64,000 nt of DNA. Origin: Isoetes taiwanensis (lineage: Eukaryota > Streptophyta > Lycopodiopsida > Isoetales > Isoetaceae). Location: assembly GCA_021234155.1 (NCBI GenBank), contig JAJEKV010000102.1, forward strand, positions 2,292,456 to 2,356,455. Direction: 5' to 3'. The stretch's first letter is position 1. Each line of letters opens with the position of its first letter. A program made the position numbers and the translations under genes. Under the pieces are notes generated by a model. That model saw only the letters and a program-made list of their open reading frames with translations, was not told where the DNA came from and did no database searches. Positions 54,821 to 64,000 of this stretch are shown piece by piece.

Positions 54821-56439
54821 TCTATCTGTTTTTGTGAATTAAGATCACTTTACTTTTGCACCATTCACGGGGGAGTTTACCTTCCAATAACGTAGAATTG
54901 CGTATTGCAACGAAATGCTTACGCATGTCTTCGCCACCCCATTTCATGGTTTCACAAGTAAGCCCAAAGCATCTGGACATTTTTCCATTCCTCATTTTCT
55001 AAAGTGTTTCCATAACATCTATCTCATCAAATAATTCTCGAGCATTCTGGAGGTATGTTTGCATTTGTGTACATGCAGGTGTTGCGTATAATTCAGTGAG
55101 ATAACAATTTAAATCTGATTTAGAGATGTCGCCAATATCATTATTTGTTTTAGTAAATGACCAAAACTTTCTTCAATTAAGATCTCTTTCGTTCAGCTTT
55201 TTCCTGTTATGTTCCTGTATCCACTGTCTCTTTTTAGCTCTAACCAATCTTTTATATTGTTTTCTTATTTTGGCCTTTTTGTAGCTGTTTTAAATGCCTT
55301 TTTAGCAGCAACACAATCAATGTTAAACCATTTTTTAGGCACAAAGTTAAGCTTTTTTTGTTTGGTCATACCAAACGTGTCTATGGCAGTTTGTTTAACC
55401 AGATTTTGCATCATCTTACTGACACTCTCCAAGTCTTTTGCCATGTAACCACCCTGAGGGCATTTCTAATAGCTTCTTCATACTTATTAGCCATGCGGTA
55501 ATCCAATTGAATGCGCAGTGGAGACTTAAAAAGTGATTTATGGTTTGTCTTTTGTGCATCAATCCATAAAGTGATTGAAGCATGGCCAGAGTCTAGAAAA
55601 TGTTTCAAAATTCTAAAATTACTGATCTCCTTTATATTTCCTGGGCAACCGGTAACCATATCCGCAGTGCTAGATCCATTGGGTTGGAAGCAAGTTAACA
55701 GGATTGAATTGGGAAAGGATTGGATCTCGTTGTAGACTATGAAGTTGAAGGCTTCACATAAAGAAAGGACATGGTTTCCTATCATGTTCTCAATAAAGTC
55801 ACTAGTCACCCTACTATAATATGGATCTTCCATAAGCCAAAGCACATCTTTTTCACCAGATATTACAGTTGCTTGCGTAGTGTCAATTCTCCCATTAAAG
55901 TTCACCCCAAATAAACAATCCCCTTTGTTTCGAAATATGCATTATCAGAGGTCAATCTAGCAAATGATCGTTCATATCTACATCAGGGTGATCATAAATT
56001 TTAGATGGATATAGATTTAGAGCAAAGTAGACAATGCAGATAAAGATACTCACTCGCCCCTTGATAGACAACCACATGTACTAGTTACAAGAGCATTTCT
56101 TTGCTATAGCTACTGTTTCGCATTTGTCCTATGATAAAGCACCCAATCCCGCCCCAGCCTCTTTGGCTTGTCCCAATTAGATTCCAAACAGAATTACTCA
56201 GTATGTAATCTCCATGTCAATGAGGCGCTCAGCCTCGTATTTCCAGGTCTCAATCAGTATAACTACATTAAAATCACTAAAGAGTTCCAAATTGCTCAAT
56301 ATCTTTGATTTTGTCACACCATGCATATTCCATATGAGCAGCCCAAGAGTCCCAAATTCCTATGGTTTGTTATGAACAACAACAAGATTGCCAATAATAC
56401 AAGCATTTTTACCTTCATCCTTGAGTTTTTGGACTTCGT

Positions 56440-56590
56440 CATGGACATGGCTTCACCTCATTCCAACCTCTTGGACATGGCATCAACTCATTTCAACCTC
56501 TTAGAGATGGCATCAATTCATTTCACTTTTGGACATGGCATCAACTCATTCCAATCACTTGGACAAGAGCAACAACTCTTTTCATTCACC
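56440..56590 (-). repeat. 33-bp coding repeat, coiled-coil type
   Basis: The unit 'ttggacatggcatcaactcatttcaacctc' recurs four times. On the minus strand it reads DAISKRLK / DAMSKRLE with stops between, an 11-residue amphipathic repeat as in coiled coils. It precedes the LINE I endonuclease and may be the remnant of a structural protein. Confidence 0.6.
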
Positions 56591-56833
56591 TGGTTTGAAT
56601 CGTGATCTCATAAATAGCGCCAACCATTTATGACAATCACTAGCCTCACCCATAAGGATGCAATAATCACAATCCTTAGACATCAATTTCATACCAGACA
56701 AGAGATAACTGATTTGCAATTTGCTCCTCGCCTCCTCCTCTTGTGCTACTTTCTTTTCACCTTTACTCTTCTCGGCTTCAGAAGTTCTCGCTTCTTGCGT
56801 TGCCTTAAGATGTCTTGTGTGCTGCGAAGCCAC
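56582..56833 (-). pseudogene. Short ORF after a primer-binding site
   Basis: 83-codon minus-strand frame, N-terminal half Glu/Lys-rich (EAEKSKGEKKVAQEEEARSK), then DCDYCILMGEASDCHKWLAL. It follows the primer site at 56890 by about 60 bp, the place of a gag start. No family recognised. Confidence 0.4.
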
Positions 56834-56889
56834 TCAAATTTCCAACGTTTCCATCACCCACAGCTCCACTAGTAAAGACTGAAACTGAG

Positions 56890-57454
56890 CTCTGATACCA
56901 ATTGTTATGAATGCTCTGTTCTTCCTGCAGATTCATCAACTTATTAGAAAGTAAAACACCCAACCGAACCAATTAGAAGAGATGTCACCAAGTCAAGCTA
57001 CTCTGCAAGACTGTATAAGAACAAGCTCTTTCTAGCCACCAGCCACTGGTGTTACAGGAAATCCTTCTAATGATATGATCAAGTAAGAAGCAAGAGAAAA
57101 TACTGCAGAGCGAGGCTAGGCTCTTCATCAAACATAGATAGAAGCAGATCTAGTTGTGCAGTCAGCTTAGACCCCTATGCACCTTTCTGGGCATAACATT
57201 CAAACTGTAAGAAATCTATGGACAACCAAGCCCAATCTGGAAACTAGACTTCAAGAGCTTTCCAATAAGGTGAGGATTGCCAATCTTTGAGTTGTGCTCG
57301 CAGAGATATCACGTCTCAAAGTTGTCCTTCTATTTATAGGTAACAACACCTTTTTTTTTGCATTTTTGCTTTTAACTAAAGGTCAAGGTTTATTTTTAGC
57401 TCTCTCTTATTGAGACTTAGCCATACTGGATGGCTTTCTAACTTAATCATATCA
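56890..57454 (-). mobile_element. LTR fragment with primer-binding site and TATA box
   Basis: Minus-strand TGGTATCAGAGC (56890-56901) is an exact tRNA-iMet primer site. It is preceded by ...CATTCATAACA, a plausible LTR end (56904). Further upstream, CCTATAAATAGAAGG on the minus strand (about 57330-57344) is a good TATA box for an LTR promoter. The LTR start is not fixed; 57454 (TGATATGATT on the minus strand) is a guess. No second LTR was found. Confidence 0.65.
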
Positions 57455-57479
57455 ATAAATATTGTTCCATGCAAGGTCA

Positions 57480-58405
57480 CTTCCCTGAGCACCATATCGC
57501 AGCCACAATGTTCCTCCGTGATCCCGCCCGCTTCCGTGATGACCTGGCCAACATGCTGCGCCATCAGCCACAGTGGGCCTCCATGATCTTGCCCTCTGGG
57601 ATCCTACCTTCATGGCTGAACTGGCCGACATGCCACGCCATCGGCCACGGTGTTCCTGTGTGATCTCGTCCTCTGGGATCCCAGCTTTGTTATCAGCCTC
57701 GGTTATCCGGCCTCCGGGATCCCATGACTATTATCAGCCATAGTGATCTCGGAGGCCCGGATCCAACCTCCATTATTAGCCAGTGGTATCCCGACCTCTG
57801 GGATCCCATTGTTGTGGGTACCTGAGTTTGGATCGTACATTGATGATTCCGGAGGGGGGAATCATCTTACTGAATCGATGGTCCAAGATAGAGTATGGAC
57901 ACATCGGGTGTTCCTCTTTGAATGTCCCAGCCTATGCATAGTCCAGCCATTAGAATTTTAACGTGTGTAATCCATGAGACCATCCTTCGGAATCCTCGAG
58001 TCTCACAGACTCACAGATTGCTTCCACTATCCTACTGCATATCGAAACAGTAATGAGGATGTTGCGCCAAGCTACACCATGGATGCTTTGGAGGATAATA
58101 TAGAGCAAGTACACAATGCATGCACCCTTCACATTTGATTATGGAATCTGAACTATCTTTTTGCAGCTTGAATTTTCACTCGAACTATCTGAAATGCAAC
58201 TCGAATTTCCACTCGAAGGCTTATATGATTATAGCAATGTCCACTAGTTTCTTGAAGAGCATCAACTTCCCACTCGTCAATGAGGTAGACATATGCTACT
58301 TTGGACGTGCTACACCTCCACCAACCGGAGAGGATTTCATTCTTGGAGAGTAGCAAAATTGTGAGGCTAGAGGATGGGATCACACGACATCCCTAGGAAT
58401 ATACT
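57480..58405. repeat. Degenerate GGATCCC-rich repeats
   Basis: Loose repeats of 'cctctgggatccca...atcagcca..gtgatc' between 57500 and 57830, and one clear hairpin GATGATTCC-GGAGGGG-GGAATCATC at 57842-57866. Related in sequence to the hairpin family at 59190-59370 and 61910-62080. No gene is supported. Confidence 0.6.
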
Positions 58406-58414
58406 TTGTTTAGC

Positions 58415-59177
58415 AGGGTTCGAAAAAAGTGAGGTTAATCTTACATTTTGTCCTGCAAAATTTGCCAATGTCCAGTTGTTGTCGAGATGAGCAGGACATG
58501 TTGTCCTACAAAAAAAATTAACGAATTGGACTTGTCCTACTAATTCTTGAAGAGTAGAATTTTCTCCTACTCTTTTTAAGAAGAGAAGGATTTTTTTAGT
58601 ATGTATGTTTTATATAATATAACTTATCTTATATATCAAAATTCACCTTTAAAGTATTATCCCAACAGGTAAATTACCTTTTCTTTTTACATTCAAATAT
58701 ATAAATCCAGTTTTTGTCTCTCATTTTTCCTCATTCTGACCTCTTCCCTGTACATAGAATAGGAACAAGATAGGCGGATAGAACAATAGAGAGAGAGAAG
58801 GTGACCACTGCCTGTCCCATTCCATCCATGGCCATGGCCCATAACATACGCCAGACGATCCATTCGAGTTCCAACCACAGCTCAGAGGTACAAAAAGTCT
58901 TCAATTTTTTATTCTTTTTGAGTTTTATTTTTCAATGGGAAAGAATAAAAGGACCTGGACAAGCAATGACACATTCATTTCTGCTTAATCAAAGCATCGC
59001 ATTTTTTTTATAAGATTTCATTATCTTTGTGGAATTTCTTGTTTTAATGAAATCAAACTTTGTCCTATTATTTTTGTATTGGATTTGGACATGTCCTGCT
59101 GAAATCTGAGATGTCCTATTTATCTTAAAACTAAAAGGATTTTTGTTTACCTCACTTTTTATAAAATTTCGAACCCT
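58415..59177. mobile_element. hAT-like MITE with inverted ends
   Basis: Left end agggttcgaaaaaagtgaggt and right end acctcactttttataaaatttcgaaccct are inverted copies. The CAGGGTTCGAAA-type end resembles hAT transposons. 763 bp, no transposase frame. An 8-bp target duplication could not be demonstrated; the inverted match may extend outward to 'ctttgt'. Confidence 0.65.
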
Positions 59178-59192
59178 CTTACAAAGGCGGAC

Positions 59193-59370
59193 GTGGGATT
59201 CCAGAGGAAGGAATCACACGTAATATGCGGTGTGATCCTGGAGGAGGGGATCACACGTAAATATCCCCTGCTGTGATCCCGGAGGAGGGGATCACACGTA
59301 AATATCCCCTGCTGTGATCTCGGAGGAGGGGATCACACGTAATATGGGGTGTCATCCCGGAGGAGGGAAT
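59193..59370. repeat. About 40-bp tandem repeat of GATCC hairpins
   Basis: Five units, each with a hairpin of the form TGTGATCC-CGGAGGAGG-GGATCACA followed by CGTAAATATCCCC (about 59200, 59231, 59271, 59312, 59349). Both hairpin arms vary together in the outer units. Confidence 0.85.
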
Positions 59371-59379
59371 CACACGTAA

Positions 59380-60330
59380 CTATTTGGAAACCATTGAAGG
59401 TACCATTTTACAAATTAGACAATGGATAGTATAATGGATCCCTAACGGTCATTATGGCTTGTATATTATATATGTCCCTTATGAATTCTCCTCAAGCTAA
59501 GTGAAGATGGCGAGGACCCGACAGCAGCTCTGTGAGTGCAGTGCCAGCAACATGCACACTCTTGAGGATGTTCTAGTCCACTTGAATGAACTTTAGGAGG
59601 ATGTGGGGTTTGATCTCGCTGAGGATGAGAGAATCCACGAATTCAAAAGTAAGCATCTGATGTTTTTCTTTAGATTCATGGTTTTTCTTTTGCTGATGAT
59701 TCCAGCTGCATGTTTTATATAGAGATGGTGAAGAGCATCAAGTTTTGAGAGACCCCTCGGCATCTCCAAAATGATGTTAATAGGCCAACAGATGGAGCAA
59801 TGCTAACTGAGTTGAATTAATGCATTATCCAAGCCAAGGCTTTGAAGAGGTTGTTGGCTATGGAGTTCATGTGGGAAGGCAACAACCTCAAACCTTGTTT
59901 TGAGAAAATGTATGCTTCACGCAGCTTGCAAAAAAAGGTCCTGATCAGGGATGTGCTAGAGGGGTGATGTCCAAGCCTTTGCGGAGTCCTTGACCACATG
60001 ATGTGGCAACAATCCATTTCCGTACTAGATGTAACCATTGATAGCGTCCAGCCACAGTTATCGTGTCAACAGTGAGTCAAATTGATTTAGATTGATTCTA
60101 TAGCCATTTATAATTGAGCATGAGTTCTAGGCCAATGAGTCATTGTACTATTTCCAATGTTGGAACCATTGATAATTAAAATGGAGCTGTTGTAAGGCAA
60201 GCTTGGGAACCATTGAGGATTTCCAAAAAAACTTCTTGAGACAAGGATTGAACATTGACAAGTTTTTTTCAAAGCTAAGTTGGCACCATTGAAAAATAAA
60301 GCTAGGCCAACTCAATTAGAAAATTGTACC
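59380..60330. other. No gene; short 'accattga' repeats
   Basis: 950 bp with no supported ORF. The word 'accattga' or a close form recurs (59391, 60036, 60168, 60210, 60290), without a fixed period. One ATG at 59507 opens a short frame that soon stops. Confidence 0.45.
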
Positions 60331-60334
60331 ATTG

Positions 60335-61850
60335 TATTTAGATTGCATGGAGTTCCCCAATAATAACCCTGGACCCATCTCTAGCAGCAGGATTCATCAC
60401 CCTGGAAGACCCCAAGCTCCGGGTGAATGGAGACCTATAGCATTGGCCAATGCTCTCTATAAAGTTATAATGAAGATGCTTGCTAATCGCTTAAAGACCA
60501 TTCTGAACAGGGTCATTGGTAGGGAGCAGTCTGCCTTTCTTCCAAATAGGTACATCCTGGATAACTATCTAGCGGCTCGAGAGGGGTTGCACTGGAGCAG
60601 GGTGTCAAGGCAGAATTGTGTGCTCATCAAAATGGATTTTAGGAAAGCATATGACTCTCTTAGATGGGAGGCCTTGAGGGAGATAATGATCTACGTGGGA
60701 TTTGATCGACAATTTATCAATATTTCCATGGGTATGAATAGACTGGCCTCTGCCTCTGTGCTTATCAATGGAGAACCCTCTAGCCTCTTTGATCTCAGGA
60801 GATGAATTAGACAAAGGGTGTCCTCTTGCCCCCTATCTATTTCTTATTATGGCTAATATGCTTACCAGGATGGTGAATCTCAGGATCTCTGAAGGTGGTC
60901 TACATGATCTAACGCTCCCTGATCTAGAGAACAAGCTCACTATCATGCAGTATGCAGATGACACCTTTATGTTTCTCCGATTTGATGATGACAGTTTTCA
61001 GTCCTTTCGAGAAATCCTTGGTGCCTTTGAGGTCATATCAGGAATTGGATTAGATCCAAATAAGTGTTCTATCATGTGGGCCTTAGAATCTGATGTTGAC
61101 CCTCGTGTTAGAGCCTTGGTTTTCCGATTATAGAAGCAGGAGGGATGGTGAAACTCTTAGGCCTTCCACTTTCTCTCTCTGATAATCTTAAGGGATTATG
61201 GTCCCCCCTGTTGGACCGCCTCCGAAAGAAGGTTGGCCTCTGGTCGGCTAAAGGACTTGCCGTGTCAGGACGAGTCACTGTGGCTAATGCCATCCTTGCC
61301 GCCTCTCATGTTTATTTCTCCTCAGTGTTGGTAGCGCAAAAAGGAGTCTATAATCAGATCCAAACTTTGTAGAGATAAAAAAGAAGGTGGGTTGGGCTGT
61401 AAGGACACCTTCACTCAAGCTCAAGCTCTTGCTGCTAAATTTGTGTGGCGAGTTCTACATGGAGACACCTCCCCTGCTCTTATATTTGTCAAATACTGGT
61501 TTAGCCAATGTAAGCTCATAGGTAAACCTGCCCTACCTAGGGATGAACTTGGGGTTGCCTTTAGGGATTTCAAGCTTGCACCTGGCACCTCCCCAGTCAT
61601 GAGAAAAATACTCCAGGCTTGGCAGATAGTTCAAGCCCTTTGTTCCCCCACCGACTTACCACAACATGCTCGTATGAACAAGTCTGGGGACTAGAGCATC
61701 TTCCCTTGGCAATGGTGCACCTTCGAATCTTTGTCAAGTGGAAAAATCACGGGATTTCCCTATTGTGTCATCTTTGGGAAAATGGTAAGTGGATCTCCTG
61801 GACCAGGTTTAAAAGCAAGATAAATGGCGCAGGTGAAGGTGACAGGACTA
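60335..61850 (+). mobile_element. LINE J, L1-like reverse transcriptase (5' truncated)
   Basis: Plus strand. GEWRPIALANALYKVIMKML, GREQSAFLPNRYILDNYLAA, VLIKMDFRKAYDSLRWEALR (catalytic Asp), GDELDKGCPLAPYLFLIMAN, MQYADDTFMFL (YADD at 60951-60962) and KLLGLPLSLSDNLKGLWSPL follow in order, then GCKDTFTQAQALAAKFVWRV. Breaks near 60385, 60790, 61133 and 61370. The RT core is well kept. It lacks the endonuclease and a clear poly(A) and is flanked by GATCC hairpin repeats. Confidence 0.9.
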
Positions 61851-61904
61851 CACGGAATATGCCTTTTTTGGGGTGCGAGATCTCGAAGGATGGGATCCTC
61901 TACT

Positions 61905-62080
61905 GATCTTATGTGTGATCCCGGAGGAGGGGATCACAAGGAATCTATACAAAATATGCCCTTAATTTTTTTATGTGGGATCCTCTACTGACCTTATGGC
62001 GATGCCGGAGAAGGGGATCGCAAAGAATCTACACGGAATATGCCTTTTTACGGACGCGGAATCCCGGAGGAGGGTATCCA
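61905..62080. repeat. GATCC hairpin repeats, second cluster
   Basis: Three related units (about 61911, 61996 and 62058): TGTGATCC-CGGAGGAGG-GGATCACA, GGCGATGCC-GGAGAAGG-GGATCGCA, and a weaker third. Linked words 'aatctacacggaatatgcc' recur. Confidence 0.75.
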
Positions 62081-62164
62081 CATTAAAAGTGTGACCAATA
62101 TTTCACAAAAAGTTCACCCCATATCATAACATATATATGTTCTTATGTTTGTCCTCCTGAATCC

Positions 62165-62520
62165 GGCCATCGATCCGAGATCCTACAGCTCACGTGGCTT
62201 TGGGACGTATCGTGCGGCCCAGATGGCTTGGGAGTTTATGTATAGACTATATGTAAGCGATCCTACGGTCCAGGTTGATTTGATCCTGATCGCCGGTCCG
62301 AGATCCTACGGCTCACGTTGCTTTGGGACACATCCTACGGTGCACATGGCTTTGGGAATTATATGTAATCGATCCTACGGTCCAGGTTCTTTTTGATCCT
62401 GATCGTCGATCCGAGATCTTACGGCTCACGTGGCTTGGCACATATCCTACGGTGCACATGGCGTTGGGAATTATATGTAATAGATCATATGGCTCATGTT
62501 GCTTTAATTATTGTCACGTG
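62165..62520. repeat. About 105-135-bp tandem repeat, three units
   Basis: Units start at 'gatccgagatcctac' (about 62171), 'ggtccgagatcctac' (62304) and 'gatccgagatcttac' (62408), each with 'ggctcacgtggctttggg' and 'atcctacggtccagg'. Confidence 0.8.
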
Positions 62521-62599
62521 GTGAGATCTCGACCCTTGATCCTACGGCCCAAGTTGAATGCTAATCCCTTAGGAAAAGGCTTTTAAAATTTTTATGTTG

Positions 62600-62665
62600 T
62601 GTGGGGAATTCGAACCCTAACCATTAATCCCCCAACCCCCCATTCTAACCACCAGACCAAGCATT
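62600..62665 (-). mobile_element. tRNA-derived SINE head (A and B boxes)
   Basis: On the minus strand TGGTCTGGTGGTTAGA (62644-62659) matches a tRNA A-box region and GGTTCGAATTC (62606-62616) a B box, about 40 bases apart, as in RNA polymerase III promoters of plant SINEs. The body would extend left; its end is not defined. No cloverleaf that would make a functional tRNA was found. Confidence 0.55.
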
Positions 62666-62739
62666 AATTCCATAAATAATTTATGTTTCAAATATACTTA
62701 AGGGTATGTTCCCATTAAGATAAAATAGACTATAATTCT

Positions 62740-63400
62740 AATTAGTTCAAGAAAGTTCTAGAATGTTCTGGACGGCTCTAGAAAGTTCGAGAATCTTCTA
62801 GAAAGTATTAGAAAATAAGAGAATCTAGAGGGGATCTAAAAAAATTCTTCCAGAAAGTTCCAACTTGTTTTAATAAGTTTTAGAATGTTCTAGAATGTAG
62901 GGGAATCTAGGGAAATACTTCCAGAAAGTTCTAGAATATATTGAAAGTCTTAGAATGTTCCACAAAGTCTTAGAATGTTCTAAAAAGTTCTAGAATGTAA
63001 AGGAATCCAGAAGAATCTAATAGAATCTAAGAAAATCTTATAAAATGTAAGAGAATCTAGGAAAATATTGACAAACCTAAGGGAATCTCTTAAAATCTGG
63101 GGGATCTAAAGGAATCTTCATAAAATCTAAGGGAATCTAAGAAAATGTTGATGAAATCTTAGAGTATCTAAGGGAATCTTTATAGAATCTCTTTGAATTT
63201 CATGTAATGTAAGGGAACCTAGGGCAATCTCATAAAAGTCTTCATAGAATCTTAGAGAATCTAGGGAAATCTAATGCAATCTAGAGGAAACCTTATAAAA
63301 TTTAGAGAAATGCTCACGAAACCTCTAAGAGAACGTTGGTAGAATTTTAGAGAATCTATGAATTTAGAGTATTCTCAAGAGATTCTTTTAGAATGTATGG
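62740..63400. repeat. Degenerate GAA/TTC repeat with heat-shock-element array
   Basis: About 660 bp of short degenerate repeats (gttctagaat, agaatctagg). At 62746-62803 the units TTC/GAA alternate in exact 5-bp register for 12 positions, 10 of them perfect. The plant heat-shock-factor consensus needs only three such units. Confidence 0.8.
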
Positions 63401-63412
63401 CACGACAAGACC

Positions 63413-63691
63413 TTACACGTAGGAACATGCTAAAACTCGAACATACACCGTAGGACGCATTAAATTTCTTGTATTTATATGTGCATACAATACATTCACA
63501 AAATATTTACAGCCTCTTATACATGTATTCACAAAATCCAGATTGTAGGTCACAAAGTTCCATGTTTTTTTGCAGGGGCCACTCGGCATCAAATGGGTAC
63601 CTGGATGAGAGAATTGATGATCGCCTTCGGGCAAGTAGAAAGTCGATTTCCCTTGGGCTAGGCACTCACTCAATTTCTGCAACATGGTCAT
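63413..63691 (-). other. Unassigned open frame
   Basis: A 92-codon minus-strand frame (LQKLSECLAQGKSTFYLPEG near its start) preceded by a possible 3' splice site, ctgatttcag, at about 63712. Could be an exon or transposon remnant. No family recognised. Confidence 0.3.
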
Positions 63692-63739
63692 GGTTTTTCC
63701 TATCTCTTCCTTCTGAAATCAGTCCCAGGTAATGACTAT

Positions 63740-64000
63740 CTGAAAAAGAGTAAAGACACTAACCATGGATAATTCTTAAGTAATCTATAAACTGTAGAAT
63801 TATGATTTACCTGATCTTCTTTGTTGCAAACCTCTCGAACTAGTTTTTTCATAATTTATGACATATATACTACAGTCTTGGTTGTTGTATTGCTGGGGAG
63901 CATTTATGACCCACCATGGCTGATGGCGTGGCGTGTTGACTAGGTCATCACGGAGGCGGGATACTCAAGGGGGGGATCATGGAGGAACATCATGGCTGAT
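63740..64000. other. No gene seen
   Basis: Window end. The last 60 bases contain 'cacggaggcgggat' and 'ggggggatcatggagg', loosely like the GATCC hairpin family. Confidence 0.4.

Noticed and set aside
56890-57454. A complete LTR retrotransposon here
   Set aside because: Only one LTR-like end with a primer site was found; no second LTR, polypurine tract or pol on that strand apart from the LINE.
59507-59600. ATG-GCG-AGG-ACC-CGA (MARTRQ), possible second H3-tail-like start
   Set aside because: The frame stops soon, no histone fold follows, and no TATA box or element boundary supports it.
60332-61133. Host reverse-transcriptase-like gene
   Set aside because: Motif order and the YADD context are those of plant L1; frameshifts and 5' truncation fit a dead LINE copy.
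62600-62665. Functional tRNA gene
   Set aside because: A and B boxes are present but no acceptor stem or anticodon arm closes around them.
63413-63732. Exon of a host gene
   Set aside because: A single short frame with one possible splice acceptor and no recognisable domain is not enough; listed only as unassigned.

Overview
The window looks like heterochromatin from a large land-plant genome. Retrotransposon primer sites match initiator tRNA-Met, plant telo-boxes (AAACCCTAA) are present, the Ty3 elements are chromodomain-bearing chromoviruses, and L1-type LINEs are common. I cannot place it more finely; a seed-free plant is a guess. I find no intact host gene. Almost everything is transposable elements, nested and broken to different degrees.

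Layout. 1-1691: 3' end and 3' LTR of a Ty3 element (E), plus strand. 2107-29060: a minus-strand L1-like LINE (D) split by Ty3 element B (4588-26841, minus), which is itself split by Ty3 element A (10718-21800, plus, perfect 5-bp target duplication CTAGC). 29280-30860: decayed DUF7869-type gene. 31741-39300: three decayed minus-strand LINEs (F, G, H). 38838-40320: two tandem-repeat blocks. 40322-56350: LINE I (minus), split by Ty3 element C (40458-53536, minus, target duplication CAATG). 56890-64000: an LTR/primer-site fragment, a hAT-like MITE, families of GATCC hairpins and other tandem repeats, LINE J (plus), a SINE head and a heat-shock-element-like array.

Main discovery. Elements A, B and C are related chromoviruses carrying two extra genes between the primer-binding site and gag. 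ORF1 is a histone H3-like protein. In B it begins MARTKQTAR (the exact canonical H3 tail start), continues through about 350 residues of charged linker and ends in a recognisable H3 histone fold (ALREIRHFQ..., ALQEA, HAKRVTLM...). C has the same gene and A a more decayed version. ORF2 (about 511-517 codons) is of unknown function. In B and C each accessory gene has its own canonical TATA box (TATAAATA), usually 102-118 bp before the ATG, and each promoter is preceded by a pair of 65-77 bp near-perfect palindromes. A keeps this arrangement for ORF2. The layout is therefore LTR - primer site - [palindrome pair, TATA, H3-like ORF1] - [palindrome pair, TATA, ORF2] - gag - protease/RT/RNase H/integrase/chromodomain - polypurine tract - LTR. 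An element with both a chromodomain (a reader of histone tails) and its own H3-like protein suggests a self-contained chromatin-interaction strategy. I know of no described retrotransposon family like this, but could not search.

Limits. All coding regions contain frameshifts or stops. Some breaks sit at CG/CNG-rich spots where paired LTRs also disagree, so part of the damage may be consensus error in methylated DNA. Boundaries given by LTR ends, primer sites, polypurine tracts and target duplications are exact readings; boundaries inside decayed ORFs are approximate.
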